The position numbers and the translations under genes are program-made. A stretch of 46,828 bases of DNA from Bacteroidales bacterium (lineage in GTDB: Bacteria; Bacteroidota; Bacteroidia; Bacteroidales; UBA6680): NCBI GenBank assembly GCA_025210735.1, contig JAOARD010000025.1, positions 1-46,828 on the forward strand. Reading direction: 5' to 3'. The notes under the pieces were generated by a model, which was not told where the DNA came from, did not search any database, and saw only the letters and a program-made list of their open reading frames with translations. Of this stretch, positions 18,199 through 25,743 are shown in pieces; within the stretch, counting starts at the first letter, position 1; every line of letters begins with the position of its first letter.

Positions 18199-19251
18199 TT
18201 AATCTATAACACCTTCGTTAACCTTGAATATATTATGTAAAGTTGTTTTTGATTTACCTCCAGAAACAAGTAACAGGTAATCACCTTCCATAATTTTAAC
18301 ACCCTGTGTTGGATTCTTTATTATTGTTCTTATTCCATCATGAACCTTTACAATTCCTAACAGAACAACATTACATCTTTTCTTTAACTCAACAAAAGCA
18401 TCAAAATAATCGGCTCCAACAAATTCATTATCATCAACAATTTTATACTCCTGAATATCGTAATCGGTTTCATCAACCGATGTTGCCATAAAATCTTCAG
18501 TTAATCTTGCAACATCAGGCTCAAATATATAGCTGGCAACCAGTTTAGAGGCTATATCTGTTTTTGATACTGTCTGCCTTACACCTATGCTCATATATGT
18601 CTCGCGAAGTTCCGGATTATTTAGTGTTACAACATAGTTATTATGATCATACACCTTTTTCATATTAATTACGAATACCAGATTTTCTGAGTCATCATCC
18701 ATATTTATATATACAGTAGATGCCTTGTTAATACCTGCTCTGTCAAACGATGTTATATTATTAAAATCGGTATACAGAACAAATATCTTAGACTGAGGAT
18801 ACATATCATATATAAGATCAATATCGTCTTTTTTATTGGTAATTACTGCAACTTTATGTTTAGCTCTTATTACCTGATCAGTAACCTGCTTGGCAAAAGA
18901 GTCCCAACCAACAATAACAAAATGTTTCTCGAAATTAACACCAAAGAAACCTTCTTTCTTTTTTTCCATATAGTTTCGTATTAAATTGGTTATTTCACCT
19001 ATAAGATATCCTAAAAAACCAAGACTACTAATAATTATAAATATGCTCACTATTTTACCCGCAGGTGTAACTGGATAAAAATCGCCATATCCAACTGTTG
19101 TCAGCGTAACAATTGTGTACCATAACCCATCGCTAAAGTTCTTTATGTTACCATCCGGATTACCTTTCTCCAGAATTGTTACAATATATATCAGCACCAT
19201 AAACATTAGTATCGGTACTATTACAAAATATCTTCTGTTCCTAATGTTCAT
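18199..19251 (-). CDS. RCK-gated potassium channel (MthK-like)
   Basis: The product is 350 residues. Two membrane helices (about 9-28 and 65-92) flank a pore loop with the potassium filter TTVGYGD (residues 51-57). A TrkA-N/RCK Rossmann domain starts near residue 108 (HFVIVGWDSFAKQV); the usual GxGxxG is replaced by GWDSFA, so nucleotide binding may be altered. A TrkA-C domain covers about 265-345. The plan is that of ligand-gated two-helix channels such as MthK. It is last in a run with the rhomboid and polyamine genes, 14 bases after the rhomboid gene, which suggests that ion flux is part of the same response. Confidence 0.9.
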   Translation of the reverse strand: MNIRNRRYFVIVPILMFMVLIYIVTILEKGNPDGNIKNFSDGLWYTIVTLTTVGYGDFYPVTPAGKIVSIFIIISSLGFLGYLIGEITNLIRNYMEKKKEGFFGVNFEKHFVIVGWDSFAKQVTDQVIRAKHKVAVITNKKDDIDLIYDMYPQSKIFVLYTDFNNITSFDRAGINKASTVYINMDDDSENLVFVINMKKVYDHNNYVVTLNNPELRETYMSIGVRQTVSKTDIASKLVASYIFEPDVARLTEDFMATSVDETDYDIQEYKIVDDNEFVGADYFDAFVELKKRCNVVLLGIVKVHDGIRTIIKNPTQGVKIMEGDYLLLVSGGKSKTTLHNIFKVNEGVID

Positions 19252-19265
19252 ATTATATATAATTC

Positions 19266-19841
19266 TTATTCGTTAACAGCTTTTTTATTACGCTTAAACA
19301 ACAGATACGATATTAAAACTCCGGCTAAAGCTCCAAACAGATGTCCTTCCCACGAGATGTAACTTCTGGTAGGCAGTATTCCAAAAATCAGACTACCATA
19401 CAATATTACAACCAGAGCAGCCACTATCACATTTATAAATTTGCGCAAAAACACGCCTGATGCAACAATAAATGCAGCAAGCCCGTATATCAATCCGCTT
19501 GCACCAATATGATTTGCTGAACGCCCGAATAACCACACTAATCCTCCACCAATTATTACAATAGCTGCAATAACTCCAAATGCATTGCGCGGATATATCT
19601 TAAAAAGCAAAAACAGTAATACAAACAGAGGTACTGTATTTGACAGTATATGAAAGATATTGGCATGCAGAAGTGGTGATAATATGATACCTGCTAAGCC
19701 GGATACCGATCTGGGCTTTAATCCAAGATTGTTAAAGTCATAAAACGGAAGAATAAGATTAATAAGATATACTCCCCATATTACCAGAATAAATATCCCT
19801 ACATTTTTTAATAACTGTACTGTTTGATTAGTCTTTTCCAT
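19266..19841 (-). CDS. Rhomboid-family intramembrane serine protease
   Basis: The product is 191 residues with about six membrane helices. Rhomboids cut membrane proteins within or near their helices using a Ser-His dyad. The catalytic Ser is in GASGLIYG (Ser115) and the His in WEGHLFG (His167); the HxxxN element is visible as HILSN (His64, Asn68). The core is compact, without extra domains. It sits 48 bases after the AdoMet decarboxylase gene and 14 before the channel gene. A substrate within this operon, such as the lipoprotein or the DUF350 protein, is possible but unproven. Confidence 0.92.
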   Translation of the reverse strand: MEKTNQTVQLLKNVGIFILVIWGVYLINLILPFYDFNNLGLKPRSVSGLAGIILSPLLHANIFHILSNTVPLFVLLFLLFKIYPRNAFGVIAAIVIIGGGLVWLFGRSANHIGASGLIYGLAAFIVASGVFLRKFINVIVAALVVILYGSLIFGILPTRSYISWEGHLFGALAGVLISYLLFKRNKKAVNE

Positions 19842-19889
19842 AAATAGATATGTATAATCTGTTTTACATCCCTGTTAAAGATAGCTTTA

Positions 19890-20210
19890 TCATTCTATAA
19901 TATCAATAGTTAGCCCACAGGTTATTATCTTCTCTTTAAATTTCCTGTTCATCTCCTTACAACAACCACTAAGCTCAATATAGTACTTGTCTTCGTCGGC
20001 AAAATAGTGCAGTGCCATATGACTCTCTGCTAAAAGCCACATACATGTATATCCTTTAACCGGAAATGTATAATCAGTAAACTTAAGTACAGTATATCCT
20101 GCATATTCCAGACACTGATTCATAGTATTTACCATATTGCTGGTGGTTTTACCACTCACCCATGCTCTGTAGTTATATATTTGTGCTTCAACAGCTTTAT
20201 AATCTATCAT
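19890..20210 (-). CDS. Minimal S-adenosylmethionine decarboxylase
   Basis: The product is 106 residues, shorter than usual SpeH proenzymes (about 120-130). The pyruvoyl enzyme makes decarboxylated AdoMet, the aminopropyl donor for spermidine. The self-cleavage site is visible as ESH (Glu62-Ser63), with His68 and Cys83 at the spacing known from Thermotoga maritima SpeH; the processing Ser55 of that enzyme is Thr here. The first half is less typical. It lies 19 bases after the spermidine synthase gene, its pathway partner. The pairing makes the assignment secure at family level, though activity should not be assumed. Confidence 0.85.
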   Translation of the reverse strand: MIDYKAVEAQIYNYRAWVSGKTTSNMVNTMNQCLEYAGYTVLKFTDYTFPVKGYTCMWLLAESHMALHYFADEDKYYIELSGCCKEMNRKFKEKIITCGLTIDIIE

Positions 20211-20229
20211 ATGTTACAAGTTATAAATG

Positions 20230-21771
20230 TTAATACAAATCCCACTTTCCTCCAAGATAGTATCTGTATAGTATAGGGTTACTTATCTTATTCACAATAA
20301 CCTCTGTTGTATCGCTATCAAAGATATCTTTCCCGAATGAAGATAACAAATAGAGCGACTCTTCATTAATCCATTTGGTTTTAATACCGTTAAACTTTAT
20401 ATCTCTGAACTCCTGTTTTAATCGTTCATCGGTCATGTTTTTTGCACCAATCATCCATCCCCATTCGCCAAAACTAAGTACCTGATTGTGTATTGGCAAT
20501 GTCCCAAATCCGGCTTTACTCATTGTTTTATGTATTATCTTAAATGCACGTGCTGCATAATAAGGGCTTCCTGACTGTGTTATTATAAAACCATTCTGTT
20601 TTAATCTGTGACGACATAAGTTATAGAACTCAAGAGAATATAGTTTCGAAAGTTCAATTGTGCGAGGATCAGGAAGGTCTATAATTATTACATCGTAGTA
20701 ATCATCGCTATTCTCCATAAATATCAAACCATCTGTGTTAACAACTTTAACACGTTCATCAAACAGCGATCGTTTATTTATTCCTAACAGAATTTCACTC
20801 TCTTTTGCCAGTTCGGTAACTGCCGGATCAAGATCAACAAGCGTTATATTCTCTACTCCATCGTGCTTTAATACCTCACGAATAGCACAACCATCGCCTC
20901 CACCCAGAATAAGAACATTACTATGCTCTTTTGCCAGTTTCATTACCGGATGCACAAGCGGTTCATGATACATCTCCTCATCAACAGTACTCAATTGCTT
21001 GTTACCATTCAGGAACAGATAGTAATCATCTTTCCACTGCGTAATTACTATTCGCTGATATTTACTCTGCTCTGCATAAACCACCTTCTCTTTATATCGT
21101 TTCTGCTCACCAAAAAGTATTATCGGGCTGGCATATGATGCACCAAATACCATTGCTATTACAATAAACCCGGCTGATGATAATATTGCTTTACGCAGTT
21201 TCTCCTTTGATTCTCTATATAACATAAAAAACAACAGCAAAGCAACACTAAAATTAACAAGTCCTAATACAAAAGGGGTATATGTTAAACCAAGGTATGG
21301 TAATCCTACAAAAGCAAATAGTACTCCTCCAATTAAACTACCATAATAATCCTTTTCCAGTACAGTAGATATATTAACCCTTATATTCTCAAACTTATCA
21401 TTTAATCTTATAACTATAGGAATTTCTAATCCTATCAAAAAACCTATGATTATTGTTAATGAATATATTAATATTCCAAGATATACACTGTATGAGGCAA
21501 ACAGATAAACAAACAGCGACGAGAACGATACAAATACCGATAACAGAAACTCAAGAAATATAAATTTTGACAACAGGTTATTCGTAAGATATTTACTTAC
21601 ACGTGCTCCAAGCCCCATTGCAAACAACATTATTGATACTGTAAGTGCCCACTGCACAGTTGAATCGCCTAAAAAGTAGCTTGCCAGTGTAGATAGTATA
21701 TATTGCGCTACAATACCTGACAATCCGGTTGCAAATATTGATAGCTTTAGAATATTAGATTTTAAACTCAT
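20230..21771 (-). CDS. Spermidine synthase with N-terminal membrane domain
   Basis: The product is 513 residues. The first 215 residues form about seven membrane helices. The C-terminal half is a polyamine aminopropyltransferase with the AdoMet-type loop VLILGGGDGCAIREVL (about 285-300), the acidic strand VDLDPAVTELA, and the catalytic IIDLPDPR. It would transfer the aminopropyl group of decarboxylated AdoMet to a diamine on the cytoplasmic face of the membrane. Fused membrane forms of this kind recur with DUF350, DUF4178 and PspA genes in published gene-neighbourhood surveys. The following gene supplies decarboxylated AdoMet. The real acceptor may not be putrescine. Confidence 0.9.
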   Translation of the reverse strand: MSLKSNILKLSIFATGLSGIVAQYILSTLASYFLGDSTVQWALTVSIMLFAMGLGARVSKYLTNNLLSKFIFLEFLLSVFVSFSSLFVYLFASYSVYLGILIYSLTIIIGFLIGLEIPIVIRLNDKFENIRVNISTVLEKDYYGSLIGGVLFAFVGLPYLGLTYTPFVLGLVNFSVALLLFFMLYRESKEKLRKAILSSAGFIVIAMVFGASYASPIILFGEQKRYKEKVVYAEQSKYQRIVITQWKDDYYLFLNGNKQLSTVDEEMYHEPLVHPVMKLAKEHSNVLILGGGDGCAIREVLKHDGVENITLVDLDPAVTELAKESEILLGINKRSLFDERVKVVNTDGLIFMENSDDYYDVIIIDLPDPRTIELSKLYSLEFYNLCRHRLKQNGFIITQSGSPYYAARAFKIIHKTMSKAGFGTLPIHNQVLSFGEWGWMIGAKNMTDERLKQEFRDIKFNGIKTKWINEESLYLLSSFGKDIFDSDTTEVIVNKISNPILYRYYLGGKWDLY

Positions 21772-21918
21772 TATTTAATTAAAGGTATTTACAATACCTG
21801 TTTATTTTATATAGTTTACATAACTAACTTCCCCAACCATTATCCTATAAAGGCTAACAATTGAGGAAGTGTATAATTCTATAACCAAATGCAGTTGCAA
21901 ATGGTTACTCTTATCTTA

Positions 21919-22797
21919 TTAAAGTGTCCAGGTAAGCAGAACAGATCCGCCAATATATGCAAATGCCTCTATAAGCGCTGCACCAACATTAGGTTTCTCC
22001 TGATTCACAATCTCATCTGTTAAACGTGCACCCGGTAACAGAATTTTGTCTGTAATAAGTCTCATTACCGGTAAAACAGCCAGACCAATCAATACATCAA
22101 TTCCAACTTCAGTAAATATATTACTCCAGCCAACAAAATCGCCCTGAATACCAAAACGAATAAGGTTTGCTATAGCAATCATTGCTCCTGCAAAACCAAC
22201 ACCAACCGCTACATTATCCTTCTCAATATGCTCATGAATATCGTAAGGAGTAATCAGGTTATATACATATGAAGTTAGCACAAGTACAACCTGTCCTATT
22301 GCCCAAAATACAACTGCTGTAGTAATACCATGCATCAGGTTTGCAGCCTCTCCAACCACAGCTCCGTAAATTATCAGCCCTGAAGCAACTGCACTTGCAC
22401 CTTCAACAACACCTGTACCGGCATTCTGGTCGTCTATAATCTCTTTCTTTACACAGAACTTACGTAGTATTATTTTATCATTAATAAGTACCGAAAGATT
22501 AAGTAGTATTATTCCTAATACACCGTATACTCCTATATCAAGCAGATCAATCATAAGACCATTTGACGGACCTACTATTGCGCTACCTACAGCTAACAGA
22601 AGTCCTACAAAATATCCTACATGAGCTACAGAGAAAGCAAAGTTATCTTTCTCAATAAGTTCATTCTTAACATCAATACTTTTGTGAGTTATATTATATA
22701 TAACCTTACCTACAAACATTATAACAAAAGCCGAAAGTATATAAGCTACACTCTCTATTATTGTCATATATATATCGTTATTTAAAATATCTTCCAT
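21919..22797 (-). CDS. Double DUF350 (YjfL-type) membrane protein
   Basis: The product is 292 residues with about eight membrane helices in two similar halves. The halves share the same signature: EKDNFAFSVAHVGYFVGLLL in the first and EKDNVAVGVGFAGAMIAIA in the second, each ahead of a helix and an acidic loop, as in DUF350/YjfL proteins. E. coli YjfL lies with a PspA homologue (YjfJ) and a glutathionylspermidine synthetase-like enzyme. Here too it is next to PspA and polyamine genes, 15 bases after the lipoprotein gene. A role as a membrane channel or a sensor of envelope damage is inferred. Confidence 0.88.
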   Translation of the reverse strand: MEDILNNDIYMTIIESVAYILSAFVIMFVGKVIYNITHKSIDVKNELIEKDNFAFSVAHVGYFVGLLLAVGSAIVGPSNGLMIDLLDIGVYGVLGIILLNLSVLINDKIILRKFCVKKEIIDDQNAGTGVVEGASAVASGLIIYGAVVGEAANLMHGITTAVVFWAIGQVVLVLTSYVYNLITPYDIHEHIEKDNVAVGVGFAGAMIAIANLIRFGIQGDFVGWSNIFTEVGIDVLIGLAVLPVMRLITDKILLPGARLTDEIVNQEKPNVGAALIEAFAYIGGSVLLTWTL

Positions 22798-22812
22798 AGT
22801 ATATACAGTTTA

Positions 22813-23562
22813 TTATTTACCAAATCCTCCACCATACGATCTGCGCGTTGATGTACGGCTTCTTGTAGAACTCCGTGACGAATATCGGCTACGAGAACTT
22901 CTGGTAGCACTCTGTTTTACCTTGGTACGTACACGACTCTTAAACGTTGACGAACGCGAAGACCACTTTGTATTGCTATTTGCAGTACTATTTGTACCAT
23001 ACATTGTGCGTCCATTTGTTGTAGGGCCATAATATGGTGTACCATAATGTCTGCTTCCTACATAACCATCGTAATATGATCTACGAACTGGCGATACCAT
23101 ATTAAACATATGCGACATGAACATATACTGACCATAAAAGTGCCAGAATGATTGTCCGCCACGATTCTCCCAACGTCCGTATTTCTCATTACCTACATAA
23201 TCAGAATATCCCTGAGGCGATACCTGCTTCTCTACAACATAGTTTTTTACTGTAACAAGAGCCATTCCCAAATCATTTACATGCTTCTGAAAATACTTTG
23301 GCGATACGCTGTACCACTTGGTGGTTTCTAATAACAGAGTATCCGGATTATTGTTTGGTTGATAGATAATCTTATACTGATGTTTATAACTATCAGACCC
23401 TTCAATATAATCCATATCATTCAGGGTTATGGAGTAATTAGCCAGATTCGATTTCTGAGTAATTATCTCATCAACCGGATTTTTTTGGTATGTAAAAGAA
23501 CTTCCGCCGCATGATGCCAACAGAAGAATAGCTCCTACAATAATGAGAAATTTGCCTTTCAT
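22813..23562 (-). CDS. Lipoprotein with Ser/Arg-rich tail
   Basis: The product is 249 residues. It has a lipoprotein signal with lipobox LASC (Cys18). A folded region spans about 30-150 (TTKWYSVSPKYFQKHV, YVVEKQVSPQGYSDYVG). From about 150 the chain is Tyr/Gly-rich, then strongly Ser/Arg/Thr-rich to the end (RSSTRSRTSTRRSYGGGFGK). The basic tail could bind anionic surfaces or nucleic acid. The end resembles the Gly-Phe-Gly tail of E. coli YgiB/YjfM (DUF1190) lipoproteins, which occur in related neighbourhoods; that link is tentative. It is transcribed just ahead of the DUF350 gene. Confidence 0.78.
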   Translation of the reverse strand: MKGKFLIIVGAILLLASCGGSSFTYQKNPVDEIITQKSNLANYSITLNDMDYIEGSDSYKHQYKIIYQPNNNPDTLLLETTKWYSVSPKYFQKHVNDLGMALVTVKNYVVEKQVSPQGYSDYVGNEKYGRWENRGGQSFWHFYGQYMFMSHMFNMVSPVRRSYYDGYVGSRHYGTPYYGPTTNGRTMYGTNSTANSNTKWSSRSSTFKSRVRTKVKQSATRSSRSRYSSRSSTRSRTSTRRSYGGGFGK

Positions 23563-23724
23563 ATGTTTATAATTGTTTTTTCATTTGCCATATGTAACTC
23601 GCATTAACAATCATTCTCATGCTTCGTTTCATATGTTTATGATAAAATGTTCGTTATTTGCTTTATAAGTATAGTTGATAATAAAATCAAATTCAAATAT
23701 TTATCACAAAAAATAAACTAAAAT

Positions 23725-24267
23725 CTATTTATTCTCTGCCGGAAGTATATTTGATATCTCAAATTCCTTTATTAATGTTCCATACGATGCTTCAAATTCA
23801 TTATCGTCGTACTGCTCAATATTAATAATCTTATCTTCGCTCTTATTATAAAAATCCCATGACATAAGCTCTTCCCAATCTCCTGTTCCAATTGTTCTGA
23901 TGTATCCGGCACTTCCGGAATCCATATAATATGTCTCTCCCTCAAAAATAATTTTTTTAGGCGGCTCTTCATTGTCCTGAATATACTCTGGTATATCCTC
24001 GCCCAGATTACGTATCTTAACCTTTTTACTTACACTAAGCTCAAGGGCATCATCATCTTCAACACTTAAATAAAGTGTATTAATTCCGTCTGATATTTTA
24101 TGTTCGTGGGTAAAATAGTTATCGCCCCAATCGTACTCGTAACTCTCCTCAACACGCCATGTTGCAAGGTTATAATCAAATACAAATCCTTTATTAAGAT
24201 CTGTTACCCTTACATTTGTTGCGTCATAATCTCTTTTGTCTTTATTAAAAAGATTAAATAGTCCCAT
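23725..24267 (-). CDS. DUF4178-type cytoplasmic protein
   Basis: The product is 180 residues, soluble, acidic, with no signal peptide. The start MGLFNLFNK resembles an amphipathic membrane-binding helix, like the start of PspA. The body follows the DUF4178 pattern: VFDYNLATWRVEES, then a W-and-Y-rich beta region (YDWGDNYFTHEHKI), LYLSVEDDD, and the second half with WEELMSWDFY. DUF4178 genes are repeatedly found beside DUF350, PspA and spermidine synthase genes. It lies between the pspA terminator and the lipoprotein gene. Molecular role unknown. Confidence 0.75.
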   Translation of the reverse strand: MGLFNLFNKDKRDYDATNVRVTDLNKGFVFDYNLATWRVEESYEYDWGDNYFTHEHKISDGINTLYLSVEDDDALELSVSKKVKIRNLGEDIPEYIQDNEEPPKKIIFEGETYYMDSGSAGYIRTIGTGDWEELMSWDFYNKSEDKIINIEQYDDNEFEASYGTLIKEFEISNILPAENK

Positions 24268-24393
24268 TGATATTATTGGTTTAACTTTTTATTTACTATT
24301 GTATTTGATGTAAATATATTAAGAAACTGTTTTAATATTTACACTTCAGTTTCATTTATTATGAATAAAATCAGGAAACAGATTCTATTTTTT

Positions 24394-24429
24394 AGAAAAA
24401 TGCCCGGTTTCATAAATCATAAACCGGGC
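24394..24429 (-). terminator. Terminator after pspA
   Basis: A perfect 9-bp stem (GCCCGGTTT at 24,402-24,410 with AAACCGGGC at 24,421-24,429) is followed on the minus strand by a T-rich stretch (ATTTTTC). It lies 9 bases past the pspA stop, so the ybjN-like/pspA pair is probably a separate transcript from the DUF4178 gene downstream. Confidence 0.75.
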
Positions 24430-24437
24430 AAAAAGAA

Positions 24438-25145
24438 TTACTTATTCTGATTAAGTTTTGCTTTAAGCTCTTCAAGTGAATTACTTGCCTTGAGCTTATT
24501 AGTATCTTTAAGTGCAGAATCTATCTCGTCGTCCAGACTCACATTCGAATCAGATATCTCACCATAAGCCTCTGCTGTAGCCTCCTGTTGCGCAACCTTC
24601 TCTTTCATCTTCTCAAGCATAGATATTGTACTGCTACTATCTACCCCTGCCAATGATTTATTTATCTTCTTTGTTGCATCGCTAACTCTTGCACGTGCCT
24701 TTAACGTTTTTAATTCGTTCTCGTAACTACTAATGTTACTTTTAAGTCTGTTTACACCAGCCTCAAGCTTAGCAATATTTTTATCAAACTGCTCAATCTC
24801 TCCCTCTGTTCTTGCAACCTCTTGAACACACTGCTCTTTCTTTGTTAAAGCCTCAGTAGCAAGTCTGTCAGCTTCCTCAGGAGTTATTCCGCCCTGCTCG
24901 GCTTTTTTAAGAAGAAGTATTGCCTTATTCTCATAATCTGCCGCAGCACTTTTATTTATCTCTCTGTCTTTCTTAGATCTTATTGCTAGAGCTTTAACTT
25001 CAGCTAATGCCTCAAGGCTTTTAGCTAAATCTTTCTTCATATCCCTGATGCCTTGCTCAGTCATCTTAATAGGATCCTCTAACTTATCAACAATAGCGTG
25101 TGCTTCTGCTTGTCCTACCTTAAATAATCTGCTAAATATTCCCAT
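24438..25145 (-). CDS. pspA: PspA/IM30-family envelope-stress protein
   Basis: The product is 235 residues, nearly all helical coiled coil. It starts with the amphipathic helix MGIFSRLFKVGQAEAHAIV, followed by the family hallmark LEDPIKMTEQGIRDMKKDL. The hairpin of helices 2-3 (residues 30-155) is rich in Lys, Glu and Ala, and a C-terminal helix follows a Ser-rich linker. PspA proteins polymerise on damaged inner membranes and are ESCRT-III relatives. It follows the YbjN-like gene by 12 bases. Its place beside DUF350 and polyamine genes matches the E. coli YjfJ type rather than the classical pspABC operon. No PspF, PspB or PspC is present in the window. Confidence 0.92.
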   Translation of the reverse strand: MGIFSRLFKVGQAEAHAIVDKLEDPIKMTEQGIRDMKKDLAKSLEALAEVKALAIRSKKDREINKSAAADYENKAILLLKKAEQGGITPEEADRLATEALTKKEQCVQEVARTEGEIEQFDKNIAKLEAGVNRLKSNISSYENELKTLKARARVSDATKKINKSLAGVDSSSTISMLEKMKEKVAQQEATAEAYGEISDSNVSLDDEIDSALKDTNKLKASNSLEELKAKLNQNK

Positions 25146-25157
25146 CTCTTTAATTTT

Positions 25158-25550
25158 TTACTTCGAAAACTCAATTAATTTACCCGCATACTCTGTCATC
25201 AACATCTCAAAAGAGTTTAATGTTCCCTGAAACTCATTAAGATCAAGGTTCTCTATCTGCAATGTATCGCGGAAAATAACTCTTTTTCCTGTCTCATCAA
25301 GAACAAATGCACCATGAACAATGTCTCTGTTCTTTATCAACAACTCTTTGTAAATATCCGCATTATCACCCTTTATTTCAAAAAGATATTGTTCAAATAT
25401 CAGAATCGGATCTTCACAATCAATAAACATATTAACTATGCCACTCTCATACTTCTCAATAATAAAAAGCTCCTGCTCTTTATCTTCTGATACTATTGAG
25501 TATTCTAGTTCCAGAAGGTAATCTTTTACCTTATTATAATAATCTGCCAT
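25158..25550 (-). CDS. YbjN-like small cytoplasmic protein
   Basis: The product is 130 residues with an alpha-beta pattern like YbjN or the YjfI/DUF2170 group: an N-terminal helix (VKDYLLELEYSIV), strands with acidic turns (LFIIEKYESGIVNMFIDCED), and a C-terminal segment with FVLDETGKRVIFRDTL followed by an acidic helix and LMTEYAGKLIEFSK. Such proteins have a secretion-chaperone-like fold. I start at the ATG giving MADYYNKV; an in-frame TTG lies two codons upstream. It is immediately upstream of pspA, as yjfI is beside yjfJ in E. coli, so it may be a partner of PspA. Confidence 0.72.
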   Translation of the reverse strand: MADYYNKVKDYLLELEYSIVSEDKEQELFIIEKYESGIVNMFIDCEDPILIFEQYLFEIKGDNADIYKELLIKNRDIVHGAFVLDETGKRVIFRDTLQIENLDLNEFQGTLNSFEMLMTEYAGKLIEFSK

Positions 25551-25654
25551 AATCAAATTAAAATTTTATTTGGTATTAATAATCTTATATAATGATTATA
25601 AATATATCATTTAGTTTAAAACGAATTTACGCAATAAAAGGTAAACAAACATCT

Positions 25655-25687
25655 ATTATCGGTAAATTAGCTTTAATTACCGATAAT
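25655..25687 (-). terminator. Hairpin after the first TPR-CHAT gene
   Basis: A perfect 11-bp stem (25,655-25,665 with 25,677-25,687; ATTATCGGTAA and its complement) lies between the stop of the CHAT gene and the YbjN-like start. On the minus strand it is followed by a T-rich but broken stretch. It may end the CHAT transcript or be an operator for the pspA unit. Confidence 0.45.
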
Positions 25688-25743
25688 AAACGCAATATTA
25701 GCTTCTGAAATTTATCACGAAAAAAAATCAATCCCATATATAT

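Noticed and set aside
21883..21906. Hairpin after the DUF350 gene (AACCA and TGGTT arms around TGCA pairs)
   Set aside because: Interrupted stem without a T run; too weak to name as a terminator.
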